The notes under the pieces are model-generated. The model was not told where the DNA came from. It worked only from the letters and a program-made list of their open reading frames with translations, and made no database searches. From the NCBI GenBank assembly GCA_031277855.1, contig JAITLO010000028.1, positions 1 through 64,000 of the forward strand: a stretch of DNA of 64,000 nt, in the 5' to 3' direction. The stretch's first letter is position 1; each line of letters opens with the position of its first letter. Below are positions 45,177-55,250 of this stretch, piece by piece. A program made the translations under genes and the position numbers. This DNA comes from Acidovorax sp. Its GTDB lineage: Bacteria; Pseudomonadota; Gammaproteobacteria; Burkholderiales; Burkholderiaceae_C.

Positions 45177-45986
45177 TTATGCGTCCATCGCCTTGCGCAC
45201 GCCGCGCAGGAAATCAATGGCGAGGGGAATGATTTTTTCGTGCGGCTGGTCTTCGAGCAGCTGGATGATCTTGCTGCCGATGATGACCGCGTCCGAAAAC
45301 TGGGCAATCGTCTGGGCGGTCTGGGCATCGCGGATGCCAAAGCCCACACCGACGGGGATGTGCACATGCTGGCGGATCACGGACAGCTTTTGCTGCACGC
45401 TGTCGATGTCCAGTGCGCCCGAGCCGGTCACGCCCTTGAGCGAGACATAGTAGACATAGCCGCTGGCCACGCGGGCCACTTGCTGCATGCGCTCTTCCGT
45501 GCTGGTGGGTGCCAGCAAGAAGATCTGGTCCATGTTGCGGGCCTGCAGCTTGGCGGCAAATGCCTCGGACTCCTCGGGTGGGTAGTCCACCACCAGGACG
45601 CCATCCACACCAGCGGCAGCGGCATCGTTGACAAAGGCGTCCATGCCGTGGAGCTGGTCGTAGCGCTCCACCGGATTGGCATAGCCCATCAACACCACGG
45701 GGGTGGTGCTGTTCTTCTGGCGGAATTCGGCCACATAGGCCAGCACCTGCTTGAGGTCTACGCCGTTGGCAATGGCGCGGTCACCGGCCTTCTGGATCAC
45801 CGGGCCATCGGCCATGGGGTCGGAGAAGGGCACGCCCAGCTCAATGATGTCGGCACCGGCCTCCACCATGCCGTGCATCAGCGCGGGCGTGATGGCGGCA
45901 AAGGGGTAGCCTGCGGTGACGTAGGGAATCAAGGCCTGGCGGCCCTGGGATTTGAGTTGTTCGAATGTGGTGGCGATGCGTTTCAT
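45177..45986 (-). CDS. trpA: Tryptophan synthase alpha subunit
   Basis: A 269-residue TIM-barrel that cleaves indole-3-glycerol phosphate to indole. The catalytic Glu lies in [12 protein letters not shown] and the catalytic Asp in that same motif block. The phosphate loop includes GVGFGIRD. It overlaps trpB by 4 bp, consistent with coupled expression of the alpha-beta complex. Confidence 0.96.
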   Translation of the reverse strand: MKRIATTFEQLKSQGRQALIPYVTAGYPFAAITPALMHGMVEAGADIIELGVPFSDPMADGPVIQKAGDRAIANGVDLKQVLAYVAEFRQKNSTTPVVLMGYANPVERYDQLHGMDAFVNDAAAAGVDGVLVVDYPPEESEAFAAKLQARNMDQIFLLAPTSTEERMQQVARVASGYVYYVSLKGVTGSGALDIDSVQQKLSVIRQHVHIPVGVGFGIRDAQTAQTIAQFSDAVIIGSKIIQLLEDQPHEKIIPLAIDFLRGVRKAMDA

Positions 45987-47251
45987 GCCGCATGTCCTCC
46001 CTTGACGATGTGACCGCGCATGCTGGGGCGGTCGTAGTAGTCGTTGCCGGTCAGGTCGGCCACGGTGCCGATGTCCTTGTCACCACGGCCGGACAGGCAG
46101 ACCAAAATGGACTGGTCGGCGCGCAAGGTCTTGGCCAGCTTCATGGCGTAGGCCACGGCATGGCTGGATTCCAGCGCCGGGATGATGCCCTCGGTACGGC
46201 ACAGATAGTGGAAAGCCTCCAGCGCTTCCTGGTCGGTGGCGCCCACATATTCGGCGCGGCCGATTTCCTGCAGCCAGGCATGCTCGGGGCCCACGCCGGG
46301 GTAGTCCAGGCCGGCGCTGATGCTGTGGGTCTCGGTGATCTGGCCGTGCTCGTCCTGCAAAATAAAGGTGCGGTTGCCGTGCAGCACGCCGGAGCTGCCA
46401 CGCTGCAGCGAGGCCGAATGCTTGCCCGTATCCAGACCTTCGCCCGCCGCTTCCACGCCGATGAGGCGGGTGCGTTCAAACGGGATATAGGGGTAGAAGA
46501 TGCCCATGGCATTGCTGCCACCGCCCACACAGGCCACGACGGCATCGGGCTGGTCGGCCGCGAGCTGCTGCTGGCGCAGCAGCTCGGGCATTTGCGTCAG
46601 GCACTCGTTGCCGATCACGCTCTGGAAATCGCGCACCATGGCCGGGTAGGGCGCAGGGCCGGCCACCGTGCCAATGATGTAGAAGGTGTTGTCCACATTG
46701 GCCACCCAGTCGCGCATGGCCTCGTTCAGTGCGTCCTTGAGCGTCTTGCTGCCCGACTCCACCGGAATCACGGTGGCACCCAACAGCTTCATGCGGAACA
46801 CATTGGGGCTTTGGCGCTTGACGTCCTCGGCGCCCATATAGACCACGCATTCCAGGCCGTAGCGGGCGCAGATGGTGGCCGTGGCCACGCCATGCTGGCC
46901 GGCGCCGGTCTCGGCAATGATGCGGGTCTTGCCCATGCGCTTGGCGAGCATGGCCTGACCGATCACATTGTTGATCTTGTGGGCGCCGGTGTGGTTGAGG
47001 TCTTCGCGCTTGAGGTAGATCTGCGCGCCGCCCATTTCGCGGCTCATGCGGGCCGCGTGGTAGACGGGTGACGGGCGTCCCACAAAGTGGGCAAGCTCGT
47101 AGCGGAACTCGGCCTGAAATGCGGGCTCGCTCCAGTACTTGGCGTAGGCCTGGCTCAGCTCGGTGAGGGCGTGGGTCAGCGTCTCGCTGGCAAAGCTGCC
47201 GCCATAGGGGCCGAAATGGCCGCGTGCATCGGGATAGGAATATTCAAACAT
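45983..47251 (-). CDS. trpB: Tryptophan synthase beta subunit
   Basis: A 422-residue PLP enzyme that condenses indole with serine. The PLP lysine is Lys92 in [12 protein letters not shown], and the glycine-rich phosphate loop GGGSNAMG is present. The ATG at 47251 gives the classic [14 protein letters not shown] start. An upstream in-frame extension was ignored. The start lies inside trpF, an 8-bp overlap, giving the tight order trpF-trpB-trpA. Confidence 0.97.
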   Translation of the reverse strand: MFEYSYPDARGHFGPYGGSFASETLTHALTELSQAYAKYWSEPAFQAEFRYELAHFVGRPSPVYHAARMSREMGGAQIYLKREDLNHTGAHKINNVIGQAMLAKRMGKTRIIAETGAGQHGVATATICARYGLECVVYMGAEDVKRQSPNVFRMKLLGATVIPVESGSKTLKDALNEAMRDWVANVDNTFYIIGTVAGPAPYPAMVRDFQSVIGNECLTQMPELLRQQQLAADQPDAVVACVGGGSNAMGIFYPYIPFERTRLIGVEAAGEGLDTGKHSASLQRGSSGVLHGNRTFILQDEHGQITETHSISAGLDYPGVGPEHAWLQEIGRAEYVGATDQEALEAFHYLCRTEGIIPALESSHAVAYAMKLAKTLRADQSILVCLSGRGDKDIGTVADLTGNDYYDRPSMRGHIVKGGHAA

Positions 47252-47963
47252 CGGTAAAAGAAGCAAGTTGGGCATCGGCGGCACGCACGGCCGCAACGAA
47301 GCGTTGAATTTTTCCGGCGTCCTTGATGCCCTTTATGGGCTTGCCGTCAGGCCCTGTGGCCTCGACGCCGGAGCTGACATCAACCGCCAGCGAGAGGCCT
47401 CGCGGGCGTACTTGCAAGATGCCATCGGTCACGTTTGCAGGCGTGAGTCCACCAGACAAAACGAGGTGAGAGGCGACGTTTGGTGGCAGAAGTGACCAAT
47501 TGAATGTTTGCCCGCCGCCGCCGTAGCCCTCTACATGGGCGTCCAGCAAGATGGCCTGGGCCTGTGAATAACGTTGGGCGTATTCTACGAGGTCGAGCCC
47601 TAACGTGTCCCCGGCCAGGGGAATGCGTGCCGCACGCAGAAAAGGCCGGCGCCCGCCCTCGGTGGCTGCAAGGCAGTCTTCCGCTGTCTCATCACCATGG
47701 AACTGCACGCAAGCGCCCGGTATATCTGCACAGGCAGCTACGATGTTGGAAGCAGTCTCGTTGACAAAGAGCAGCACCGGCGTCACAAATGGCGGCAGGC
47801 GCTTCGCCAATTCTGCGGCGCGTGCGGCCGATACCGCACGCGGGCTTTTGGCATAGAGCACAAAGCCTATGGCGTCCGCGCCGGCAGCGACGGCGGCGTC
47901 CACATCGGCCTCGCGGGTGAGGCCGCAGATCTTGAGGCGGGTGCGGGGTGTGAAGAAAGACAT
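47244..47963 (-). CDS. trpF: Phosphoribosylanthranilate isomerase
   Basis: A 239-residue TIM-barrel isomerase that acts before tryptophan synthase. The catalytic Cys13 is in KICGLT and the general-acid Asp lies in [23 protein letters not shown] and the closing [21 protein letters not shown] are typical. The C-terminus extends past the usual end with [11 protein letters not shown], overlapping the trpB start. Confidence 0.95.
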   Translation of the reverse strand: MSFFTPRTRLKICGLTREADVDAAVAAGADAIGFVLYAKSPRAVSAARAAELAKRLPPFVTPVLLFVNETASNIVAACADIPGACVQFHGDETAEDCLAATEGGRRPFLRAARIPLAGDTLGLDLVEYAQRYSQAQAILLDAHVEGYGGGGQTFNWSLLPPNVASHLVLSGGLTPANVTDGILQVRPRGLSLAVDVSSGVEATGPDGKPIKGIKDAGKIQRFVAAVRAADAQLASFTDV

Positions 47964-48021
47964 GGCAATCCCAGAGAGGTCAGCGCAGGGCAGTCAGCGG
48001 GGGACAAAGCGGCCTGGCCGC

Positions 48022-48852
48022 TCAGGGCAGCCAGGCAAAGGGCGGCGCACTGTCAGGCAGGCCCCAGCGGGCATCGTAGACGGGGCCGAGAAAGTACAGG
48101 CCGTCAGGTGAGAAGGTGGGCGCAGCCACCTCGCGCGAGCGGGCGTTCAGCACCTGCTGCATCCATTCCACCGGCTTGGCGCCCTGGCCCACATACAGCA
48201 GGCAGCCCATGATGTTGCGGATCATGTGATGCAAAAAGGCATTGCCTTCAAACTCGAAACGCCAGTAGCCACAGTCCATTTGCCCGTCACGCATGGGGGC
48301 CTGGCCCGCAGGGCGAAAGTGCATATCGATGCGGTGCAGCGTCTTGACGGGGGTCTTGGCCTGGCAAGCTGCGGCGCGAAAAGACGAGAAGTCGTGCTCG
48401 CCCAGCAGCACATCGGCTGCGGCCCGCATGCGCTCCCCATCCAGTGGCTGGAACACCCAGCCTACGCGGCCGCTGTCCACGCTGGGGCGCACGGGTGACT
48501 GCAGCAGCACATAGGCATAGCGGCGGGCCGTGGCGCAGGCGCGGGAATGGAAGCCTTCGGGGCCGTCGGGCACCTCGGCCGCCCATTGCACGGCAATGTC
48601 CTTGGGCAAAAAGGTGTTGGTACCACGCACCCAGGAATTGGGTGCGCGCTGCAGTTCGGTATCGAAATGCACCACCTGCATCAATCCGTGCACGCCAGCG
48701 TCGGTACGGCCTGCACACAGTGTGGAGACCTTCTGAGCAGTGAAGCGGCCCAAGGCCGCTTCCAGATGGTCTTGCACGGTGTTGCCCGAGGGCTGACTTT
48801 GCCAGCCGCTATAGGCCTGGCCGTTGTAGGAAACACCAAGGGCTATGCGCAT
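48022..48852 (-). CDS. truA: tRNA pseudouridine synthase A
   Basis: A 276-residue enzyme that makes pseudouridine at positions 38-40 of tRNA anticodon arms. The catalytic Asp51 is in GRTDAGVHG. RIALGVSYNGQAYSGWQ and the later FLHHMIRNIMG are characteristic. The ATG at 48852 was chosen, since the upstream in-frame residues (MFFPGAQRHS) are not family-like. It lies between fimV and trpF on the minus strand, with 58 bp gaps. Confidence 0.96.
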   Translation of the reverse strand: MRIALGVSYNGQAYSGWQSQPSGNTVQDHLEAALGRFTAQKVSTLCAGRTDAGVHGLMQVVHFDTELQRAPNSWVRGTNTFLPKDIAVQWAAEVPDGPEGFHSRACATARRYAYVLLQSPVRPSVDSGRVGWVFQPLDGERMRAAADVLLGEHDFSSFRAAACQAKTPVKTLHRIDMHFRPAGQAPMRDGQMDCGYWRFEFEGNAFLHHMIRNIMGCLLYVGQGAKPVEWMQQVLNARSREVAAPTFSPDGLYFLGPVYDARWGLPDSAPPFAWLP

Positions 48853-48911
48853 GGCCTGCCCTCGGCTGTGGCGCTGTGCGCCAGGGAAAAACACGAAGCC
48901 ATCAGTCGATA

Positions 48912-51299
48912 TCAGTCGATTTCAGCCAGCAGGCGCTGGGCACGTTCCTTGAGTTCGCCCGTGGCCTCGGCAATCACCTCTTCCACCAGGGTGCGCGCGC
49001 CTTCGCTGTCGCCAATGGCGTGGAATTCGCGCGCCAGGTCCAGCTTGGTGGCCAGCGGATCGTCTGCCACCACGGCAGGGGCAGCGGCCGGAGGGGTGTC
49101 GCCCAGGTCCAGATTCAGTGCGCCCAGGTCCAGATTGGTATCCAGAGGGGCTACGGGTGCTGCACTGGCAGGTGGGGTGTCCAGCGAAAACTCCAGCGTG
49201 CTCAGGTCCAGGGGCTTGAGCGGGGTGGGGGCAGGGGGGGTAGAGGATTCAGCCAGGGCATCGTCCCAGTTGGGCTCCAGGGCGGCACTATCCGCTTCTT
49301 CGGCCTGGGGCACTTCGCTGGGGCGGGTGTCTGCCTGGCTGCCAGGGAGGTCCAGGTCCAGGTCCGGGGGCAGATGCTGCGCCAGGCTCGCAGCTGCGGC
49401 GGCCGCGCTGGCCACGGGGGCTGCGCTCTGGCTCTTGGCCAGGGCTTCCGAAAAAGCGCTGCTGGATGGAGCCTCGGGGTCATGGTAGAGCGGGTTGCTG
49501 GCATCGACCTGCAAGCCCAGTTCAGCCATGCGTTCCCAGTGCGGGCCTGTGCGCTCGGTCAAGGCCTGCACGTTCAGGGCGGTGGCCTCCAGGGCCTTGG
49601 CGTCACGGCGCTTGGCGTAGATCTCGGCCAGCTTCATGTGCACGTCCAGGCGGTCGGGGCGGGTCTGCAGTGCCTGCTGGAGGATTTCCTCGGCCTGTAC
49701 GTCACGGCCATAGGCCAGATAGACCTCGGCTTCGGCCACGGGGTCCACGGCATCGCTGCCCTCTTGGGCGGCCATTGCCAAGGTGTCGGCCTGGGCGCTG
49801 GTTGCAGGCTCGCCATGGGGCTCTGTGGCCGCTTCAGGCATGTGTGGGTTGCTTGGCGCTGCGGCATCGCTGGCAGCAGGGCTGTTGCGGCGGCGCTTGA
49901 CCAGATTCCAGCCCAGCAGGCCGAGCAGCAGTGCCAGGACACCGCCCGCCGCAGGCAATGCCACGGGCGTGATCTGATCCAGAAAATCGGGTACGGGCTC
50001 TGGCGTGGGAGCTGCCGGTGCGGGCTTGGTGTCGGGGGCAGCGGCCTCTGGCTGGGGTTCGGCGGCAGTGGTGCTTGCGGCATCGGCCGCAGCGGCTTCC
50101 ACGGCAGCGGGAGGTGTGAGCGGAACGGTCACGCCAGGGGCTGGCGTATCGGCAGCGCCAGTGGCAGCTGCTGCGGCCGGCGCATCCGAGGCGGCTGCCA
50201 CTTTTTGCAGCTCGGCCAGATTGCGCTGGAGCTCGTCCACCCGCTCGGACTGCGCCGATGCCTGTTTGGCCTGGGCCAGCTTTTCCTCGGCCGCATGCTG
50301 TCCCTGGACGGTGCCCTTGCTCAGCGTCAGCTTGTCTTCGGCCGCAGCGCGCGCGCTTTGGTCTTGCACCTGGGTCTGGAGCTGGCCGGATGCAGAACGC
50401 TCGGCCGCTGCCACCTTGGCCGCAGGGGCCTTGGCCGCCAGGCGACGGCGGAATTCATTGAAATCGCGGCTTTGGGCCGCCACCATCTGGCGGGCCTCCT
50501 TGGCCGAGGTGGCTGTGGCCTCTTCCTTGCCTGGCAGCTGGAGCACGCTGCCCGCGCGCAGGCGGTTGACGTTGCCGTTGACAAAGGCCTTGGGGTTGGC
50601 GCGCAGCATGGCCACCAGCATCTGGTCCAGCGACACACCGGCAGGGCGGTTGGCGTTGGCAATGCGGCCTGCGGTGTCGCCGCTGCGCACGGTCACATCG
50701 TCCTTGCTGGCGCTGGCTGTGGTCGCCGTGCGGGCGGGCGCTGCAGCGCGGGCAGGGGCTGGCGCTGCAGGGGCAGCCGTACTGCCTTCGCTGCCATAGC
50801 TGCGGCCGGTGGCCGAGGCCGGTGCGGGTGCAGGGGCTGCGGCCTCACGGATTTGGGGGGCCGTCACCTGCGGGGCCGGTGCGGCTTGCTGCGCGGCAGG
50901 CGGATCCAGCAGCAAGGTATAGCTGCGCACCAACTGGCCTGTGCTCCAGTTGGCGTCGATCACCAGGTCCACAAAGGGATCGCTGACCGGGCCTTGGCTG
51001 CTCAGGCGCAGCTTGGCCGTGCCATCGGCCTGGCGCACCACTTCGAGCTGCACCTGGCGGGCGCTGCCCGAATAGTCCATGCCATGGGCTTTGAACACTT
51101 CGGGTGTGGCGATCTTGGCCTTCAGGGCCTGGAGCTCGGCAGGCGTGGCAAGGGGGATATCAATTTCCGCACGCAGCGGCTCTCCCAAGGCCGATTGCAC
51201 GCTGATGCGGCCTAGCGCCAGTGCCGAGGCATCGGTCGGGGTCAATGCAGCAGAGACAAGGGCCGCGGCGGCCAGGGCTGAGAGTTTCCAACGATGCAT
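48912..51299 (-). CDS. fimV: FimV-family peptidoglycan-binding protein
   Basis: A 795-residue inner-membrane-anchored protein. The signal sequence (to about residue 28) precedes the FimV N-terminal domain with LGRISVQSALGEPLRAEIDI. A LysM domain (VTVRSGDTAGRIANANRP) and long Ala/Pro/Glu-rich regions with a predicted coiled coil follow. A transmembrane helix (GGVLALLLGLLGWNLV) comes next, then a TPR-like region and a C-terminal acidic FimV domain (DLAREFHAIGDSEGARTLVEEV). Characterised homologues support type IV pilus assembly and polar signalling. No pilus genes are in the window. Confidence 0.9.
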   Translation of the reverse strand: MHRWKLSALAAAALVSAALTPTDASALALGRISVQSALGEPLRAEIDIPLATPAELQALKAKIATPEVFKAHGMDYSGSARQVQLEVVRQADGTAKLRLSSQGPVSDPFVDLVIDANWSTGQLVRSYTLLLDPPAAQQAAPAPQVTAPQIREAAAPAPAPASATGRSYGSEGSTAAPAAPAPARAAAPARTATTASASKDDVTVRSGDTAGRIANANRPAGVSLDQMLVAMLRANPKAFVNGNVNRLRAGSVLQLPGKEEATATSAKEARQMVAAQSRDFNEFRRRLAAKAPAAKVAAAERSASGQLQTQVQDQSARAAAEDKLTLSKGTVQGQHAAEEKLAQAKQASAQSERVDELQRNLAELQKVAAASDAPAAAAATGAADTPAPGVTVPLTPPAAVEAAAADAASTTAAEPQPEAAAPDTKPAPAAPTPEPVPDFLDQITPVALPAAGGVLALLLGLLGWNLVKRRRNSPAASDAAAPSNPHMPEAATEPHGEPATSAQADTLAMAAQEGSDAVDPVAEAEVYLAYGRDVQAEEILQQALQTRPDRLDVHMKLAEIYAKRRDAKALEATALNVQALTERTGPHWERMAELGLQVDASNPLYHDPEAPSSSAFSEALAKSQSAAPVASAAAAAASLAQHLPPDLDLDLPGSQADTRPSEVPQAEEADSAALEPNWDDALAESSTPPAPTPLKPLDLSTLEFSLDTPPASAAPVAPLDTNLDLGALNLDLGDTPPAAAPAVVADDPLATKLDLAREFHAIGDSEGARTLVEEVIAEATGELKERAQRLLAEID

Positions 51300-51757
51300 G
51301 GTGCTTCTTGTAAGGTTGTGCCGCAGGGCGGCAGTCATGGAGCGCCTGGGGCGCTTGTGGGCCCCTCCAGAGGCGGTCGACCCACCTTAGCAGCAATGTT
51401 TGGTGCCTGACAGGCCAGACAGATGGGCGCGGACAGGGCACAGTCTGTGCAGGCTAGGGTGAGCTGGCCCCGTGATTATGACCAAGCTGGGCGCTGACTT
51501 GGTGGCTGGGGGACTTGTCTGGCCTGGCAGTGCAGGGCCAGCGCAGTGTGCGGATGGTGCAGATTGCAGCATGCTGCCCTGCACAAAGCGGCCTCCATGG
51601 CTTGCTCCATGGCCGTAGGGAGTGTGGCGGCAAAGCGACATGGAGGGCGCTTGCTGCGTCTGTTCCAGTGAGAGCCTGTGCGCACTTTCGGGTGGTGCGG
51701 TGCACGCAGAATGCAAAAAGAGGCCCGAAGGCCTCTGGTGCTTGCGGTCGCAGTGGA
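51300..51757. other. asd-fimV intergenic region with terminator
   Basis: The only clear element is a terminator for the minus-strand asd gene at 51715-51735: a GAGGCC/GGCCTC stem with A residues on the plus strand (a T tract on the minus). The rest is GC-rich with no supported gene. It probably contains the fimV promoter, which I could not identify. Confidence 0.7.
51715..51735 (-). terminator. Intrinsic terminator after asd
   Basis: A 6-bp GC stem (GAGGCC/GGCCTC, 4-nt loop), read on the minus strand, is followed by five T residues. It lies 22 bp after the asd stop. Confidence 0.75.
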
Positions 51758-52870
51758 TCAGGCTGCCAGCAGAATGCGCAGCATGCGGCGCAGCGGCTCG
51801 GCAGCGCCCCACAGCAGCTGGTCGCCGATGACAAAGGCCGACAGGTATTCGGGGCCCATGTTCAGCTTGCGCACACGGCCCACGGCCACTTCGAGGCCGC
51901 CGGTGGTGGCGGCAGGCGTCAGCTCCTTGACGGTGAGCGCACGGTCGTTGGCCACGAACTTCACCCAGGGATTGCCGCCCTTGATCAGAGCTTCGATCTC
52001 TTCCAGGGGCAGGTCCTTCTTGAGCTTGAGCGTCAGGGCCAGGGAGTGGCAGCGCATGGCGCCGATGCGCACGCACAGGCCATCCACGGGAATGGCGGCT
52101 GCTGTGCCCAGAATCTTGTTGACCTCGGCCTGGCCCTTCCACTCTTCCTTGGACTGGCCATTGGGCAGTTGCACATCGATCCAGGGGATCAGGCCGCCAG
52201 CCAGGGGGGCACCGAAGAACTCGGTGGGCACGTCTTCGCGGATGGTGGCAGCCACCTTGCGGTCGATGTCCAAAATGGCGGAGGCCGGCGTGGCCAGCTC
52301 ATCGGCCACTGCAGCGTGCACCACGCCCATGCCCTTGAGCAGCTCGCGCATGTGGTTGGCACCGCCGCCCGAAGCTGCCTGGTAGGTCATGGAAGAGACC
52401 CACTCCACCAGACCAGCCTTGAACAAGCCGCCCAGGCCCATCAGCAAGATGGAGTTGGTGCAGTTGCCGCCAATCCAGTTCTTGCCACCGGCCGCCAGCT
52501 TGGCCTTGATCAGCTCGTCGTTGACCGGGTCCAGCACGATGACGGCGTCGTCTTCCATGCGCAGCGAGGAAGCGGCGTCAATCCAGTGGCCCTTCCAGCC
52601 CGCAGCGCGCAGCTTGGGGAAGACTTCCTTGGTGTAGTCGCCACCCTGGCAGGTGATGATGATGTCGCATTGGGACAGAGCGGCAATGTCGCCGGCGTCC
52701 TTGAGCTGGGTGTGCACCGTGGCCATGGCCGGGGCCTTGCCGCCGGCATTGGAGGTGGAGAAGAACACCGGCTCGATCAGCGCGAAATCGCCTTCGGCCT
52801 GCATGCGGTCCATCAGCACAGAGCCGACCATGCCGCGCCAGCCGACCAGGCCTACCAGTTGCTTGCTCAT
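51758..52870 (-). CDS. asd: Aspartate-semialdehyde dehydrogenase
   Basis: A 370-residue NADPH-dependent enzyme of the aspartate pathway to lysine, threonine and methionine. The dinucleotide loop is [18 protein letters not shown], and the catalytic Cys137 lies in [12 protein letters not shown]. The length matches the gram-negative class. It lies downstream of the leu genes on the same strand, as in other beta-proteobacteria, but a hairpin and 371 bp separate it from leuB. Confidence 0.97.
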   Translation of the reverse strand: MSKQLVGLVGWRGMVGSVLMDRMQAEGDFALIEPVFFSTSNAGGKAPAMATVHTQLKDAGDIAALSQCDIIITCQGGDYTKEVFPKLRAAGWKGHWIDAASSLRMEDDAVIVLDPVNDELIKAKLAAGGKNWIGGNCTNSILLMGLGGLFKAGLVEWVSSMTYQAASGGGANHMRELLKGMGVVHAAVADELATPASAILDIDRKVAATIREDVPTEFFGAPLAGGLIPWIDVQLPNGQSKEEWKGQAEVNKILGTAAAIPVDGLCVRIGAMRCHSLALTLKLKKDLPLEEIEALIKGGNPWVKFVANDRALTVKELTPAATTGGLEVAVGRVRKLNMGPEYLSAFVIGDQLLWGAAEPLRRMLRILLAA

Positions 52871-53241
52871 TTGAAATTGCCCTTTCAGTGTGAAAACAGT
52901 GTGCAGACTGTTGTCGCCCGGCTCGTCAGAGGCCGGATCAAGGGCGCAAGACGAACCGGGCTGGGTCAGCCTGTAATCGTCTTAATGGTGGTGGAGGAGG
53001 GGGAGATGCGCGCGCAGACCATCACGCCAGCCAGAGCGGCGGGGGCGTGGTTCAGCAAAGAGGTGAAGCGGTTGGCGCACATAAGAGTTGCCATTCTAGC
53101 CAAGACCACGCGCTGGGTGCTGGCCGGAATGTCGAATGCAGTCGTCAAAACGACGAAAACAGGTTTTAAATTTTGACGATTTGTAAAAGCGCTGCTGCGT
53201 GAGGCTGCCTGCGAAGCGTAAGCGCCGCAGGCAGCGCCTCA
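52871..53241. other. leuB-asd intergenic region with hairpin
   Basis: A 13-bp GC-rich stem (GAGGCTGCCTGCG and a CGCAGGCAGCGCCTC arm) at 53201-53240 lies one base after the leuB stop and acts as its terminator-like structure. The remainder contains AAAACAGGTTTTAAATTTT, which may hold the asd promoter on the minus strand. A 60-codon minus frame here (52966-53148) starts with TTG and lacks support. Confidence 0.6.
53201..53240 (-). terminator. Hairpin following leuB
   Basis: A long GC-rich inverted repeat with a 12-nt loop directly after leuB on the minus strand. There is no strong T tract, so termination is likely but not certain. Confidence 0.5.
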
Positions 53242-54321
53242 TCAGGCTTGCAGCGCGGCGACCACGGCATCACCCATTTCGCGGGTGGAGACCTTGGTCG
53301 TGCCTTCGCTGTAGATGTCGGGCGTGCGCAGGCCGTCGGCCAGCACTTTTTGCACCGCGGCTTCGATCTTCAGGGCCGCATCTTCCAGGCCCAGGCTGAA
53401 GCGCAGCATCATGGCGGCCGACAAAATCGTGGCCAGCGGGTTGGCAACACCCTTGCCGGCGATGTCGGGGGCCGAGCCGTGGCTGGGCTCGTACAGGCCC
53501 TGCTTTTTGTCGTTCAGCGAGGCCGAGGGCAGCATGCCGATGGAGCCGGTGAGCATGGAGGCTTCGTCGGACAGGATGTCGCCAAACATATTGCCGGTGA
53601 CCACCACGTCAAAGCGCTTGGGTTCCTTGACCAGCTGCATGGCGGCGTTGTCCACGTACATATGGTCCAGCTGCACATCGGGGTATTGCTTGCCCACTTC
53701 GGTGACCACATCCTTCCAGAACTGGAAGGTCTCCAGCACATTGGCTTTGTCCACGCTGGTCACCTTCTTGCCGCGCTTTTGCGCAGCCTGGAAGGCCACA
53801 TGGGCGATGCGCTCGATCTCGGGCTTGGAATAGCGCATGGTGTCAAAGGCTTCCTCGGCACCGGGGAAATGGCCATCGGTGGCCACGCGGCGGCCACGGG
53901 GCTGACCGAAATAGATGTCGCCGGTCAGCTCGCGGATGATGAGGATATCGAGGCCGGCCACCAGCTCAGGCTTGAGACTGGAGGCGTGGGTCAGCTCCTT
54001 GTAGCAAATGGCGGGGCGGAAGTTGGCAAACAGGCCCAGGGCCTTGCGCAGGCCCAGAATGGCTTGCTCGGGGCGCAGGTGGCGCTCCAGGCTGTCGTAC
54101 TTCCAGTCGCCCACGGCGCCGAACAAAATGGCGTCGGATTCGCGTGCCAGCTTCAAAGTGGCTTCGGGCAGGGGATGGCCGTGGGCCGCATAGGCCGCAC
54201 CACCGACGGGGGAGGATTGCAGCTCCAGGTCCAGGTTCAGCGCATCCAGCACCTTGACGGCTTCGGCAACGATTTCGGGGCCAATGCCATCTCCGGGCAG
54301 TACGGCAATCTTGTGGGTCAT
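53242..54321 (-). CDS. leuB: 3-isopropylmalate dehydrogenase
   Basis: A 359-residue NAD-dependent decarboxylating dehydrogenase in leucine synthesis. [15 protein letters not shown], the [14 protein letters not shown] block and the metal-site [18 protein letters not shown] are clear. The ATG at 54321 gives the canonical [16 protein letters not shown] start. The gene is 89 bp downstream of leuD in the leuC-ecn-leuD-leuB order. Confidence 0.97.
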   Translation of the reverse strand: MTHKIAVLPGDGIGPEIVAEAVKVLDALNLDLELQSSPVGGAAYAAHGHPLPEATLKLARESDAILFGAVGDWKYDSLERHLRPEQAILGLRKALGLFANFRPAICYKELTHASSLKPELVAGLDILIIRELTGDIYFGQPRGRRVATDGHFPGAEEAFDTMRYSKPEIERIAHVAFQAAQKRGKKVTSVDKANVLETFQFWKDVVTEVGKQYPDVQLDHMYVDNAAMQLVKEPKRFDVVVTGNMFGDILSDEASMLTGSIGMLPSASLNDKKQGLYEPSHGSAPDIAGKGVANPLATILSAAMMLRFSLGLEDAALKIEAAVQKVLADGLRTPDIYSEGTTKVSTREMGDAVVAALQA

Positions 54322-54410
54322 AAGGCTTCCTGTTTTCCTGTTTGGATAGCAGCTAACGCAGACCCTGTCTGCATCAGCGCCAGTTTTCATGCTTATTTAT
54401 AGAAGTGGGA

Positions 54411-55067
54411 TCAGCCCTGCACCAGGCTGCGCGACAGCCAGGGCTTTTGCGTCAGGCGCTCGGCCTCGAAAGCCTTGATCTTGTCCTGGTGGCGCAGCGT
54501 CAGGCCAATGTCGTCAAAGCCATTGAGCAGGCAGTATTTGCGGAAAGGGATGACGTCGAAGGCAATCTCTTCGCCCTGGGGGCGAACAATCACCTGGCGC
54601 TCCAGGTCAATTGTCAGCTCGTAGCCGGGGAAGGCCTGGACCTCGTGGAACAGCAGATCGATCGTGGCCTCGGGCAGCACGATGGGCAGCAGGCCGTTCT
54701 TGAAGCAGTTGTTGAAGAAGATGTCGGCAAAGCTGGGCGCGAGGATGGCGCGAAAGCCGTACTGGTCCAGGGCCCAGGGTGCGTGCTCGCGGCTGGAGCC
54801 GCAGCCGAAGTTCTTGCGCGCAATCAGCACGCTGGCGCCTTTGTAGCGTGGCTGGTTGAGCACAAAGTCGGGGTTGGGCTTGCGCGCAGACTCGGGCACG
54901 CCGGGCTGGCCGGGCTGGTCCAGATAGCGCCACTCGTCAAAGGCATTGACGCCAAAGCCGGTCTTTTTGATCGACTTCAGAAACTGCTTGGGAATGATGG
55001 CGTCGGTGTCGACGTTCTCGCGGTCCATGGGGGCCACCAGGCCCTTGTGCACGGTGAATTTTTGCAT
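54411..55067 (-). CDS. leuD: 3-isopropylmalate dehydratase small subunit
   Basis: A 218-residue subunit that pairs with LeuC to isomerise 2- to 3-isopropylmalate. The N-terminal [24 protein letters not shown] and the active-site loop [13 protein letters not shown] are diagnostic. The length is normal. A short lipoprotein gene lies between it and leuC. Confidence 0.97.
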   Translation of the reverse strand: MQKFTVHKGLVAPMDRENVDTDAIIPKQFLKSIKKTGFGVNAFDEWRYLDQPGQPGVPESARKPNPDFVLNQPRYKGASVLIARKNFGCGSSREHAPWALDQYGFRAILAPSFADIFFNNCFKNGLLPIVLPEATIDLLFHEVQAFPGYELTIDLERQVIVRPQGEEIAFDVIPFRKYCLLNGFDDIGLTLRHQDKIKAFEAERLTQKPWLSRSLVQG

Positions 55068-55089
55068 GGCGGTCAAATGTTCTAGAGGG

Positions 55090-55215
55090 TCAGCGCGCCG
55101 CGCGCTCGATGGCATTGCCCGCTTTTTGCACGTCCTGGCCAATGCCTTGAACGGTGTTGCAGGCGCCGAGGGTGAAGGCCAGGCCGATCAACAGAATCGA
55201 GATAGAGGGCTTCAT
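55090..55215 (-). CDS. Entericidin-like small lipoprotein
   Basis: A 41-residue protein with a lysine-bearing N-terminus, a hydrophobic helix and a lipobox-type FTLGAC at residues about 15-20, giving a mature lipoprotein of 22 residues ([20 protein letters not shown]). The pattern C-N-T-V-x-G-x-G-x-D-V matches entericidin A/B lipoproteins. It lies between leuC and leuD and is probably co-transcribed with them. In E. coli the EcnA/EcnB pair acts as an antidote-toxin system. Only one copy is present here. Confidence 0.85.
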   Translation of the reverse strand: MKPSISILLIGLAFTLGACNTVQGIGQDVQKAGNAIERAAR

Positions 55216-55250
55216 GGTGTGGCTCGCTGAGTGAGAAGGTGAAAGCAGTT

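Noticed and set aside
52966..53148. A 60-codon minus-strand frame between asd and leuB
   Set aside because: It starts with TTG, has no ribosome-binding site and shows no recognisable features.
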